The notes under the pieces: generated by a model
The model's input: the letters and a program-made list of their open reading frames with translations, nothing else
What the model was told of the DNA's origin: nothing
The model's database searches: none
Part shown: positions 56,631 through 64,000 of the stretch, one piece after another
Position numbering within the stretch: the first letter of the stretch is position 1
Layout of the letters: each line of letters opens with the position of its first letter
Position numbers and translations under genes: made by a program
NCBI RefSeq assembly: GCF_000970045.1
Contig: NZ_CP009505.1
Span: 3,062,808 to 3,126,807, forward strand
Direction of reading: 5' to 3'
Length of the DNA: 64,000 nt
Origin: Methanosarcina sp. MTP4
Lineage (GTDB): Archaea; Halobacteriota; Methanosarcinia; Methanosarcinales; Methanosarcinaceae

Positions 56631-57035
56631 TTATGAAGAACTCCTTTACAATGCACATGTTTGTGTAAGGTGCATAATGGTTGATTCCTTATTGTTTTGC
56701 AAGTATATAAAGCTGGAGGGGGCGGGGTGAAAGTATTAAGTGCCGGAGTATTCAGGGTCTTCTGACACTGAAAAACCCAGAATCAGGTAAAAAAATAAAG
56801 AACAGGAAAGTGAAGAACAGGAAAGTGAAGAACAGGAAAGTGAAGAACAGGAAAGTGAAGAACAGGAAAGTGAAGAACGAGAAAACAAAAAGATAAAGAA
56901 AATGGAAAAAGAAGTAAGTAATCATTCCCGAAGCAGCCATAAAAAAGAGATAACCGGAAGAAAAAATAGAAAACACATCTAAAAACTGCAAAAAAAACCA
57001 AAAACTTCTTTTTATTTGATATAATATCACCCATT
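56631..57035. other. Divergent region between radA and coaD
   Basis: 405 bp. Holds the radA promoter area (AAGTATATAAAGC near 56701), the 15-bp array 56800-56874, and the coaD promoter. coaD has no SD; TTTTTATTTGAT about 20 nt upstream suggests a near-leaderless transcript. Confidence 0.45.
56800..56874. repeat. 15-bp tandem repeat, 5 copies
   Basis: Unit GAACAGGAAAGTGAA, five perfect copies, then a diverged tail (GAACGAGAAAACAAA). The 15-bp period keeps the frame, giving Phe-Leu-Phe-type shadow frames on the other strand, but no start or family. Confidence 0.9.
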
Positions 57036-57500
57036 ATGCCAAAAGTCGTCGTAGGTGGTACGTTTCAATACATACACGATGGACATACCAAACTTATAAA
57101 AAAGGCTTTTGAGGTAGCCGGGGATGGAAAGGTATACATAGGGCTCACCTCGGACGAGATGCTAAGCAAAAACCACAGTATAGAAAAATATGAAAGCAGG
57201 AAGTCCCTGTTGCAGGAGTACATCGAAAACCTTCAGATTCCCAAAGAAAAATACGAAATCCAGAAACTGAACGACCCCTACGGCCCCACCATCAAAGAAG
57301 ACTTTGACTTTATCATCGTCTCCCCGGAAACCTATCCTGTGGCCATTGAGATCAACCGCCTGCGTGTGGAGAGGGGCCTGAAGCCCCTGAAAATAGAATA
57401 TGTAGAATACGTAATGGCAGAAGATAGGACCCCGATCTCTACCACAAGAATAGCAAAAGGAGAGATAGACAGACACGGCAGGTTGAAGAAAAAATCCTGA
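57036..57500 (+). CDS. coaD: Phosphopantetheine adenylyltransferase, archaeal type
   Basis: 154 residues. The nucleotidyltransferase motif is GGTFQYIHDGHTKLI (the bacterial HxGH appears as HDGH), followed by GLTSDEMLSK. The C-terminal signature is ISTTRIAKGEID. Makes dephospho-CoA from 4'-phosphopantetheine and ATP. Archaeal-type CoaD is only distantly related to bacterial CoaD. Followed 175 bp on by a small unknown gene. Confidence 0.94.
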   Translation: MPKVVVGGTFQYIHDGHTKLIKKAFEVAGDGKVYIGLTSDEMLSKNHSIEKYESRKSLLQEYIENLQIPKEKYEIQKLNDPYGPTIKEDFDFIIVSPETYPVAIEINRLRVERGLKPLKIEYVEYVMAEDRTPISTTRIAKGEIDRHGRLKKKS

Positions 57501-57675
57501 GATTTCAAGAATTATTTTTCACGGATTATTGCGTTTCCCGCAGAATTCCTCGGAAGGACAGATTTTTCCGACAGGATTTTCCGGCATACCTTCAATATAT
57601 TCCGACAAATTTATTTTTTTAAACAGTTTGTGTTTTCAATAAATATAAATCAGGACAGGATTATAAAGAGATAAC

Positions 57676-58008
57676 ATGCCAAGAGAATTCAGCAAAAAAG
57701 ACATCGAAATTTTCAACAAACTGGCCCCGGAAGCCAGGGGAGAAACTATATCCAGGGAAGCAGGACACCATTTTCCCTACATCCTTCGCCCTATCTCGCA
57801 CAAGTTTGCCGAGTCTGCAGAAGATTTCAGAGAACGGCTGGAAAGACTGGACCCTGAAGAGCTGGACTACCTGGTAGGGCTGGCCCTGGAAAACAAGGAA
57901 GACGTCAGGTCCCTGGACGAAGACCTGGACGAGCTTCTGGAAGTTGTTAGCGAAAAGGTGTCCCCTGAAAGGGCAAAGGAATTAAAGGATTTCCTGGGGC
58001 TTGTCTGA
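57676..58008 (+). CDS. Conserved-looking hypothetical protein, 110 residues
   Basis: I do not recognise a family. The protein is soluble and strongly helical with many Glu and Leu; the N-terminal 50 residues are basic (REFSKKDIEIFNKL, AGHHFPYILRPISHKF), and the C-terminal 60 are acidic (RLDPEELDYLVGLALENKED). GAGAT precedes the ATG and AT-rich promoter-like sequence lies near 57635-57655. It is 86 bp upstream of the TIM-barrel gene and probably co-transcribed with it. Codon use looks native. Confidence 0.75.
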   Translation: MPREFSKKDIEIFNKLAPEARGETISREAGHHFPYILRPISHKFAESAEDFRERLERLDPEELDYLVGLALENKEDVRSLDEDLDELLEVVSEKVSPERAKELKDFLGLV

Positions 58009-58094
58009 GCTTCCGGAGCCCTTCAAAGCGGGAAGAAAAAGCTAAAGAAGAAAGAAGAAAACTAGCAAAAAAAGCGAAAACTCTTTTGAAAAAC

Positions 58095-58928
58095 ATGCCG
58101 CCTGAAAAACTGCTTTTCGGGACTGCGGGGATCCCCAGAAGCTCAACTGGGAGAAACAGCGCCGCAGGAATAGAGCGAGTCCGGGAACTGGGCCTGGACT
58201 GCATGGAACTTGAGTTTGTGCAGGGAGTACGCATGCGGGAGAAAGGGGCAAAAAATGTCTTTGAAGCCTCAAAAAAAGAAGGTATAGCTCTTAGCGTCCA
58301 TGCCCCTTACTACATCAACCTCAACTCCCAGGAAGAAGAGAAATTGAAGGCAAGCATGGAAAGGATCTACCAGTCCGCCCGGATAGGCAGCCTTTGCGGG
58401 GCAAGGTCTGTGGTTTTACATGCAGCTTTCTACCAGAAAAGCAGCAAAGAAAGCGTCTATGCAAAAGTGGCGAAAGCGCTCGGGGAACTTACCGGAAAGC
58501 TCAGAGACGAAAAGATTCCGGCAGTCCTCCGCCCCGAGACCATGGGCAAACGCAGCCAGTTCGGGACCCTCGAAGAAGTGCTCACCCTGAGCGCGGAAAT
58601 CGAAGGAGTCATGCCCTGCCTGGACTTTTCCCACCTTCATGCAAGAGAAGGAAAGGAAAATTCCTACCCCGAATTTAAGGCTATTCTTGACAGGGTCGAA
58701 GAAGAGCTTGGAAAAGAAGGGCTCTCAAACATGCACATGCACGTCTCAGGGATCGAATACGGCAAAAACGGGGAAAAGAAACACCTTGTCCTGAAAGAAT
58801 CCGATTTCAACTTCACGGAGCTCCTGAAAGCCCTGAAAGAATTCAAAGTTAAAGGGCTGCTAATCTGCGAAAGCCCGAACCTTGAAGAAGATGCACTTCT
58901 CCTTAAGAAGAGCTACGAGTTAATCTAA
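58095..58928 (+). CDS. Endonuclease IV-like/sugar-isomerase-like TIM-barrel protein
   Basis: 277 residues from ATG 58095 (an in-frame TTG at 58086 also lacks an SD). AP endonuclease 2 fold: LGLDCMELEFVQGVRM, LSVHAPYYINL, SVVLHAAFY, LRPETMGKRSQFGT, CLDFSHLHAR, MHMHVSGIEYG and LICESP supply the His/Asp/Glu ligands typical of Nfo (three-metal) sites. Nfo cleaves abasic DNA. The xylose-isomerase-like branch is the alternative, but the E-T-M...D-x-x-H-x-H pattern favours the Nfo-like branch seen in methanogens. Confidence 0.82.
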   Translation: MPPEKLLFGTAGIPRSSTGRNSAAGIERVRELGLDCMELEFVQGVRMREKGAKNVFEASKKEGIALSVHAPYYINLNSQEEEKLKASMERIYQSARIGSLCGARSVVLHAAFYQKSSKESVYAKVAKALGELTGKLRDEKIPAVLRPETMGKRSQFGTLEEVLTLSAEIEGVMPCLDFSHLHAREGKENSYPEFKAILDRVEEELGKEGLSNMHMHVSGIEYGKNGEKKHLVLKESDFNFTELLKALKEFKVKGLLICESPNLEEDALLLKKSYELI

Positions 58929-59058
58929 ACGATCCGGCTGCAAAACAGGAAAATAAAGAAAAAAAACCGATCTGCGAAATAAAAAGTGAATGACGGAAAA
59001 GGTCCTGCGAAATAAAAAGTTAAGTAAAAAGTGAAAAATAGAAGAGAGGTTCTAGGGC

Positions 59059-60420
59059 TTAAACCCTGAACTCTTCGGCAGATTCCTCTAACACTTCCAG
59101 CCAGGGAAGTTCTTCTCCCGTATTGAATGTGCCGACGTTCAACTCGATTCCACTTAATTCCACGTACTCGCGGATCCGTTTGAATGCGTGTTCCACCATG
59201 CCTCCGCCAGTCAGGATGAGGCAGCGTTTTCCACAGAGGGCGGTGAGGATAGACCTGTCAATGACGCCCGAGGTAACGTCCAGGAAGATACCGTCCTCTT
59301 CGGCCAGGATTTTACTCTTTTTGCCCATGGCCCCGACAAAGGTGACGTCCCCTTCCTCTATAATGTTCAGGATCTCAGGGTAAGAATAACTATCCGTATC
59401 ATAGAGCAGGATGCCTCCTGCCTTGATGCTGCGGCGTTTCAGCTCAACGATGGCTTTGCCACCCGGATGGATGTGCAGGACTCTTGCGTTAATAGCTTCG
59501 TAGGGAGAGTTAGGAGAATATTCCCCGTAAAGGATTCCCAGGTTAAGGGTATCACCCTCTTTGATCCCGTGAGGCGCGTCCACCCACATCAACTCGGGAG
59601 GACGCAGCGCATTTACGAGTTCAGGCAGGGTCTTTGGGGACAGGTAGCCTTTTGCAAGACCTCTCCTCTCGAGTTCATGGTAAACTTCAAGGGAAGAAGG
59701 GGGACGCAAACCGGCAAGTTTCAGGAGTTCCGTTTGCCTGAAAAGTACCTCGGGTGCTCCTTCTCCGATAAGCTCGCTGTCCGACATGAGGTAAACATAA
59801 TCCGACCAGCGGTATGCAAGGTCGACATCGTGAGTCGAGATGATGATCGTGCTCCCGTAATGGTTAAACTCGTTGAGGAGATCCATAATCTCGTCCGCCC
59901 CCACGGGGTCCAGGTTGGAAAGAGGCTCGTCAAGGATGATCACTTCAGGCTCCATTGCCATCACTCCTGCGATTGCAACCCGCTTCTTCTGTCCTCCGCT
60001 CAGGTGGTGGGGTGGCCTGTCCTTGAAATTGGTAAGCCCTACCTGTTCCAGCGCCCTGTTCACACAGGTCTCTAGCTTTTCTTTCGGGTAATCAAGGTTT
60101 GCAGGGCCGAAAGCCACGTCCTGATAAACGGTAGGAGCAAAGAGCTGGTCATCGGAGTTCTGGAACACGATTCCCACGGATTTCCTTATTTCCCTCAAAG
60201 ATTTCGAGTTGTATTTGAAAGGTACGTCATGGAAAAGGACTTCGCCTTTCCCGGGCTTCATGGTCCCGTTAAGGAGCATGAAAAGAGTTGATTTCCCGGA
60301 CCCGTTCTGCCCGACAAATGCAATCTTTTTCCCTTTATCAATCTTGATATTAATGTCCCTGAGTGCCACGTTTCCGTCTGGGTAGGAGTACGTAAGCCCT
60401 CTTGTTTCAAGAATAGTCAT
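59059..60420 (-). CDS. cbiO: Cobalt/nickel ECF transporter ATP-binding protein with C-terminal extension
   Basis: 453 residues; ordinary CbiO is about 280. ABC domain: Walker [10 protein letters not shown] near 38-46, Q-loop [10 protein letters not shown], signature [14 protein letters not shown], Walker [13 protein letters not shown]. Residues about 270-453 are an added domain ([39 protein letters not shown]) that I cannot assign. Methanosarcina CbiO proteins with such extensions are known to me only from length, not function. GAGAGGCG precedes the ATG, and the start lies 13 bp downstream of cbiQ. Confidence 0.9.
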   Translation of the reverse strand: MTILETRGLTYSYPDGNVALRDINIKIDKGKKIAFVGQNGSGKSTLFMLLNGTMKPGKGEVLFHDVPFKYNSKSLREIRKSVGIVFQNSDDQLFAPTVYQDVAFGPANLDYPKEKLETCVNRALEQVGLTNFKDRPPHHLSGGQKKRVAIAGVMAMEPEVIILDEPLSNLDPVGADEIMDLLNEFNHYGSTIIISTHDVDLAYRWSDYVYLMSDSELIGEGAPEVLFRQTELLKLAGLRPPSSLEVYHELERRGLAKGYLSPKTLPELVNALRPPELMWVDAPHGIKEGDTLNLGILYGEYSPNSPYEAINARVLHIHPGGKAIVELKRRSIKAGGILLYDTDSYSYPEILNIIEEGDVTFVGAMGKKSKILAEEDGIFLDVTSGVIDRSILTALCGKRCLILTGGGMVEHAFKRIREYVELSGIELNVGTFNTGEELPWLEVLEESAEEFRV

Positions 60421-60432
60421 GTTTTTCGCCTC

Positions 60433-61215
60433 TCAAATGATGGACCCCCCTCTTGTAAGATAGAACAATGTGAGGGTGGATAAGAAATATGCGGACGTTA
60501 GCAGCAGTTCAGGCGGTTTGACAGGCCTTCTGGTTTCAAACATTGTCATTTTTCCGTCATAACATCTTGAGTTCATGGATACGAAGAGTTTTTCACCCTG
60601 GTCCCAGGACCGGATGAAAAGCGTGCTTCCAAGCATCCCGAAAGAGCGGAAGGACTTTTTGAAATCCCCGTAGCCGAGCCTGACAGTCTGTGCAAACTTT
60701 ATTTGGACTGCCATGTCCAGGAAAACAAAGATATAACGATAAATCAGCATGGAAAGTTCGACCACGGACTCGGGCAAGCGGGATTTTTTAAGGACCGAGA
60801 ACAGCTCGATCATTGGGGTGGTCAGAGCCAGGAAGTAAAGGCAGCACATCCCGCTAACAGACCTTGAAAGCACCAGCATCGCAAGTTCCAGACCATCTGT
60901 CCGGACAGCCAGGGGATAGCCCGCAAGCCTGAAAGAATAGAGTTCAGCCCCCATGCCTGAGAAAAAAGCGATGATCAAAACCCCCACCACTGCAAAGCCC
61001 ATTGGAGCCAGAAGGAGTTTGAGATAGAAACGGAGCGGGGTTTTCCCGAGAAAAACCGTTGCAAAACTCATGCAAAGCGCTATGAAAAAAGGCGGGACTG
61101 GAGAATAGGCCGAGACTCCCGCAAGCAGACCGAAAGCTACGATTGTCAGTTTAAGATAGTTATTCCGGTACCTTAGAGGGCTCATAAGAGCATAGTCATC
61201 AAGTATGTTTGTCAT
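60433..61215 (-). CDS. cbiQ: Cobalt/nickel ECF transporter transmembrane protein CbiQ
   Basis: 260 residues. About five to six membrane segments (LTIVAFGLLAGVSAY; PPFFIALCMSFATVFLG; LLLAPMGFAVVGVLIIAFF; YIFVFLDMAVQIKF). The coupling motif SRCYDG near the C-terminus (FVSMNSRCYDGKM) contacts CbiO. T-component of the energy-coupling-factor importer. SD weak. Third gene of cbiMNQO, 104 bp downstream of cbiN. Confidence 0.93.
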   Translation of the reverse strand: MTNILDDYALMSPLRYRNNYLKLTIVAFGLLAGVSAYSPVPPFFIALCMSFATVFLGKTPLRFYLKLLLAPMGFAVVGVLIIAFFSGMGAELYSFRLAGYPLAVRTDGLELAMLVLSRSVSGMCCLYFLALTTPMIELFSVLKKSRLPESVVELSMLIYRYIFVFLDMAVQIKFAQTVRLGYGDFKKSFRSFGMLGSTLFIRSWDQGEKLFVSMNSRCYDGKMTMFETRRPVKPPELLLTSAYFLSTLTLFYLTRGGSII

Positions 61216-61318
61216 TAGGTAACCCGTTACTGATGAATTAGGACTAAGAAGTAAAAATAAAAGGCAAAAGATAAAAACTTTCCTTTTACGAATGAAAAGG
61301 AAAGCTCAGTTGCCAACA

Positions 61319-61654
61319 TTATGAACGAGTTTCACGATCCCGGTTTTTGCCTTTGTAAGTGACTTCACCTTCATAAAGGTTTTTTGCCCTGTAATACCCA
61401 AGGAAGTAACCGATGATCCCTGCCCCGATGGCTGCCTGAAGCCCGAAGAGAAGGCTTTCGATCTCACCGCTTGGAGGCTCCCAGATGGGTTCTGCGATAG
61501 GCACATAGGTTCCGCCTGTGATTTCCTCAATAACACCCTCAGCTTCTCCGTCAGCTCCACCGTATTCGGCATCTGTCGTTGAGGACATGTAAACGAACTG
61601 GACTGTAAAGACCAGGACAATGGCAAGTACTATAAGTTCGAGTTTCCGGCTCAT
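61319..61654 (-). CDS. cbiN: Cobalt/nickel transport accessory protein CbiN
   Basis: 111 residues with two membrane helices (LIVLAIVLVFTVQFVYMSS and LFGLQAAIGAGIIGYFLGYY) and an extracytoplasmic loop of about 50 acidic residues (DAEYGGADGEAEGVIEE). The loop has the PIWEPPSGEIESLLFGLQA pattern of CbiN. The ATG overlaps the cbiM stop by four bases (TCATG on the plus strand at 61651), showing translational coupling. Confidence 0.9.
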   Translation of the reverse strand: MSRKLELIVLAIVLVFTVQFVYMSSTTDAEYGGADGEAEGVIEEITGGTYVPIAEPIWEPPSGEIESLLFGLQAAIGAGIIGYFLGYYRAKNLYEGEVTYKGKNRDRETRS

Positions 61655-62346
61655 GAACTAAGCCCCCTGAGTTTGCAGACAATCGATTCTTCGACTACTT
61701 TAAGCTCCACGAGGACGTCGCTCTTAACGTTAATCACATATTTGAAAAGCAGCGCCGTAACCGCTCCTTCCATTATTGCCAGAGGGACCTGCGTTACTGC
61801 AAAGACAGTAGCAAACCTTCCGAAAGAAGCGACAAAACCACCTGTCGGGTCAGGGAAAGCCAGGGCAAGTTCCACGGAAGTGACCACATAAGTTGCCCAG
61901 TCCCCAAGCGTGGCAGCCAGGAAGACTACAAGGAAGAAGTTCAGCTTGGCTTTCATCCCTGCCTTATAGACCAGGTATGCCACCACAGGACCCACAATAC
62001 CCATGGAAAAGACATTAGCCCCCAGGGTAGTCAGCCCGCCGTGGGCAAGGAAGAGGGCCTGATAGAGGAGCACGATTGTCCCGAGAACTGCAGAAATTGC
62101 AGGCCCGAAGATGATTGCTGCGAGTCCCGTCCCCGTCGGGTGAGAACAGCTTCCCGTAACCGAAGGCAGTTTCAGGGAAGAGAGCACAAAGATAAATGCA
62201 CCCGCAACAGCCAGAAGAGGCAATATCTCGCGTTTTTCGTTTACCAGTTTGTTCATTTTATAGATCCCGAATGCGATCACCGGAATTGAGATCGCAAACC
62301 AGATCTGCCACCAGGGCGTAGGTAAAAAACCTTCCATCACGTGCAT
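61651..62346 (-). CDS. cbiM: Cobalt/nickel substrate-binding membrane protein CbiM
   Basis: 231 residues. Begins MHVMEGFLPTPWW; the N-terminal Met-His is the metal-binding hallmark of CbiM/NikM. About six or seven membrane helices. SVTGSCSHPTGTGLAAIIFG carries a second ligand set. Co import serves corrinoid methyltransferases, and Ni import serves F430 and hydrogenases; the sequence does not tell which. First gene of the operon; minus-strand TATA near 62438-62450. Confidence 0.95.
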   Translation of the reverse strand: MHVMEGFLPTPWWQIWFAISIPVIAFGIYKMNKLVNEKREILPLLAVAGAFIFVLSSLKLPSVTGSCSHPTGTGLAAIIFGPAISAVLGTIVLLYQALFLAHGGLTTLGANVFSMGIVGPVVAYLVYKAGMKAKLNFFLVVFLAATLGDWATYVVTSVELALAFPDPTGGFVASFGRFATVFAVTQVPLAIMEGAVTALLFKYVINVKSDVLVELKVVEESIVCKLRGLSS

Positions 62347-63031
62347 TAAATCACCATTTTGATAAAAGTATATGATCGAACAATTGCAAGTAAATCAAGT
62401 AAATATTATTGACAATAAGACAAGTAAAGTAGCGCGAATAATATATAAATAGGTTACGCCGTTAACAACCCGAAGCAAAAACAATGCCATAAGAGCCAAT
62501 AAGAGAATAGTTTGGAATATATATAGACAAAATAAAATAGAAGTCAATAAGGAAAGCAAGTAAATTTGATTCGAAAATGAATAAAAGCAAAGAATATTAT
62601 GCAAATTATGCATAAACAATAAAAAAATATAGAAACAGCTTGGATCCCCAAAAGAGAAAGGAAGGCTGACTAAAGAATTGAAAAAAACAACAGTGAGGAG
62701 AAAAATAAAAAAGAAAAAAATGGAGGTTATATCCGCAGATTGAGATCGTTTTTGAACCCGGAAGAAAGGTTCAGGATGGCAGAGCGTTTTAAAAGCAAAG
62801 CAAATCAATTTAACTTGTTTTTACAATTAAACATTGAACATCATGATACATAAAGATTTCTATTGATATCGTAGACTGAGTATTCTTTGCAAGAACCTAA
62901 AGTCACAGGGAAAAAGTAATGAATTCGAAATAAACTTCACTTGATTTAGGAAACGAAAAGGAAAAAATTAAAAAAGAAAGGAAAAGGGAAAAGAGAAGAA
63001 AAGAGTCTTTGAAAATTTACCAACCGAAAAG
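62347..63031. other. Upstream region of cbiM
   Basis: 685 bp, AT-rich. It holds the minus-strand cbiM promoter, a TATA-like CTATTTATATATTATTC at 62438-62450. I saw no NikR-type GTATGA-N16-TCATAC site and no cobalamin riboswitch. The hydrophobic minus frame at 62395-62808 overlaps this promoter and is a composition artefact. Confidence 0.45.
62436..62452 (-). promoter_or_regulatory. Probable TATA box of cbiMNQO
   Basis: Minus-strand CTATTTATATATTATTC, about 90 nt before the cbiM ATG, expected start about 65 nt upstream of the gene. The adjacent GCGCTACTTTACTTGTC could hold a regulator site, but I see no known consensus. Confidence 0.4.
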
Positions 63032-63520
63032 TCAGCCGGGAAAGTAAGCCGATAATAACGAGAGGCTGGGGTTAAGGAAAACGGTAAAATAAGCAAGGGC
63101 AGCGTAGCGCCCTAACTTTCCTGCAAATACCAGGACAGAAAATAACAAAAAGGGAAGGTTCATCAGCCCCGCAGCCATGGTGATAACGTCCCCTATCCCC
63201 GGCACCCAGGTTAAGAGGAGGGTGTATACCCCGTATTTCTTAAAGAGGCGTTCACTCTTAGCAAGTTTCTCTTCCGAAGGAGAAAAGTACTTATCGAGAG
63301 CACCACGGCCTTTCAGCCCGATGTAATATGTAGTGCAAGCCCCGAGAAAATTCCCTATTGTCGCCACCATAACGACAAAAAAAGGATTGAAACCCTGGTA
63401 GACAAGCGCAACTAAAAATGCTTCTGCCCCGAAAGGAAGAATCGTAGAAGCCAGGAAGCTCAGGACAAAAAGATTTATGTAAGCGTATTCGGCGATTAAA
63501 TCGTACAAAAACTCAAGCAT
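63032..63520 (-). CDS. VTT/YqaA-type membrane protein
   Basis: 162 residues from ATG 63520 (an in-frame TTG at 63532 gives 166; neither has a good SD). SNARE-associated/VTT (DedA-like) family: NFLGACTTYYIGLKGRGAL, then the amphipathic FKKYGVYTLLLTWVPGIGDV with conserved G/P, and about four to five membrane segments. Related proteins affect membrane homeostasis and, in eukaryotes, lipid scrambling. Function in archaea unknown. Stands alone. Confidence 0.85.
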   Translation of the reverse strand: MLEFLYDLIAEYAYINLFVLSFLASTILPFGAEAFLVALVYQGFNPFFVVMVATIGNFLGACTTYYIGLKGRGALDKYFSPSEEKLAKSERLFKKYGVYTLLLTWVPGIGDVITMAAGLMNLPFLLFSVLVFAGKLGRYAALAYFTVFLNPSLSLLSAYFPG

Positions 63521-63532
63521 GGTATCGGCCAA

Positions 63533-63847
63533 TATCAGGGATTTGCGACTCTTGCATTTTTCAGGTTCTTACATTCTACCTCATATCCTATTTATATTCG
63601 TTTGTAGCTGATTACTTATTCTTTTTATCAGGCTCATTATTCATTCATAGCTGTAATTTTGCAACGTAGTCAAAAAACGATAAAAAAGCGCGGAAAAGAA
63701 GCAAATTAACTGAAAAAAACCAAAATAAGGAAAAAAGGAAGAAGGAAGAAAAAAATTACAAATCCTTCTAACTCATCACTTTCTGAATCCATCAGTTCTT
63801 TCCGAATCCATCAGTTCATTCCGAATCAATCATTTCGTTCTGATCCA
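63533..63847. other. Intergenic region before the right-edge gene
   Basis: 315 bp of AT-rich sequence including three degenerate copies of TTCCGAATCCATCAGTTC between about 63781 and 63830. No genes. Confidence 0.5.
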
Positions 63848-64000
63848 TCAGTCATTTCCTTTTCGTCTCCGAAGCACCACGAACACCGTAAGCAGTATTC
63901 CCAGAGTCAGCGCAACGCCTAGGAAGGGAGTCTTTTCCGTGACATCGTAACTTCCGCCAAGGTCCCCGATTTCAACCATATACGTTCCGGGCTCTTCTTC
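63848..64000 (-). CDS. C-terminal end of a membrane-anchored surface protein (partial)
   Basis: The last 50 codons run from the right edge to a TGA at 63848-63850. The visible part reads an acidic EEEPGTYMVEIGDLGG segment, then TEKTPFLG, a single hydrophobic helix (VALTLGILLTVFVVL) and a basic tail RRRKGND. This is the usual C-terminal anchor of exported methanosarcinal proteins. The rest of the gene lies outside. Confidence 0.75.
   Translation of the reverse strand, partial: EEEPGTYMVEIGDLGGSYDVTEKTPFLGVALTLGILLTVFVVLRRRKGND

Noticed and set aside
62395..62808. 137-codon hydrophobic frame upstream of cbiM
   Set aside because: AT-rich composition gives Phe/Leu runs; it overlaps the cbiM promoter and has no SD.

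Overview
The window is a chromosomal stretch of a methanogenic archaeon, almost certainly a Methanosarcina species. The evidence is the gene set: F420 biosynthesis (CofE), archaeal Lsm, L37e, RadA, Hel308, ABCE1/RLI, TiaS, archaeal CoaD, a Cdc48/VAT ATPase, DUF1699 and DUF1638 proteins, large NosD-type surface proteins and CbiMNQO. Shine-Dalgarno sites resemble GGAGGTGATC, TATA boxes are AT-rich, and long AT-rich intergenic regions carry short tandem repeats. I found no rRNA, tRNA or CRISPR array.

Left edge (1-7200), accessory. A very large leftward gene starts at 5470 and is still open at base 1, giving at least 1,823 codons. It is recognisable as the A subunit of an insecticidal-type Tc toxin complex (VRP1-like N-terminus, alpha-helical body, ABC-toxin N-terminal block). 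Laminin-G/ConA-like lectin modules are inserted at two places; one insertion is a 699-bp tandem duplication about 99% identical. An AT-rich gap follows, with a possible 412-bp MITE and a truncated IS1-type transposase. The TcB/TcC partners, if any, lie outside the window. This is the strongest candidate for an undescribed system.

7600-12200 is a multidrug-export module: two paralogous MATE transporters flank a MarR repressor and a short TrmB-type regulator. A shared operator-like motif lies just downstream of the TATA boxes of the first MATE gene and marR.

13200-29100 is mostly housekeeping: YjbQ, a purF-L37e-Lsm cluster, ThiDN, TrpB2, two DUF1699 paralogues, HisD, Hel308, RLI/ABCE1, an EMC6-like membrane protein and an MBL-fold RNase-like protein. 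29300-35300 holds a protein with class I terpene-synthase motifs, a PAS histidine kinase, two IS200/IS605-like hairpins, thioredoxin, CofE and DUF1638.

36395-43129 is a tetrahydrofolate one-carbon island on the minus strand (metF, metV, a long dihydropteroate synthase, folD, glyA, purN). This is unusual for an archaeon that runs methanogenesis on tetrahydromethanopterin. Next come a PD-(D/E)XK-like/HTH regulator, TiaS (its start codon is the last unit of a 22-bp tandem array), a 1,127-residue beta-helix surface protein with a cysteine in nearly every coil, NadE, Cdc48 plus PRC-barrel, a possible small structured RNA, phosphoglycolate phosphatase, RadA, CoaD, an unknown small protein, an endonuclease IV-like TIM barrel, the CbiMNQO cobalt/nickel importer, a VTT membrane protein, and the C-terminus of another surface protein at the right edge.

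About a dozen short tandem-repeat arrays, each of different sequence, occupy the intergenic regions. This is a striking genome-scale trait.
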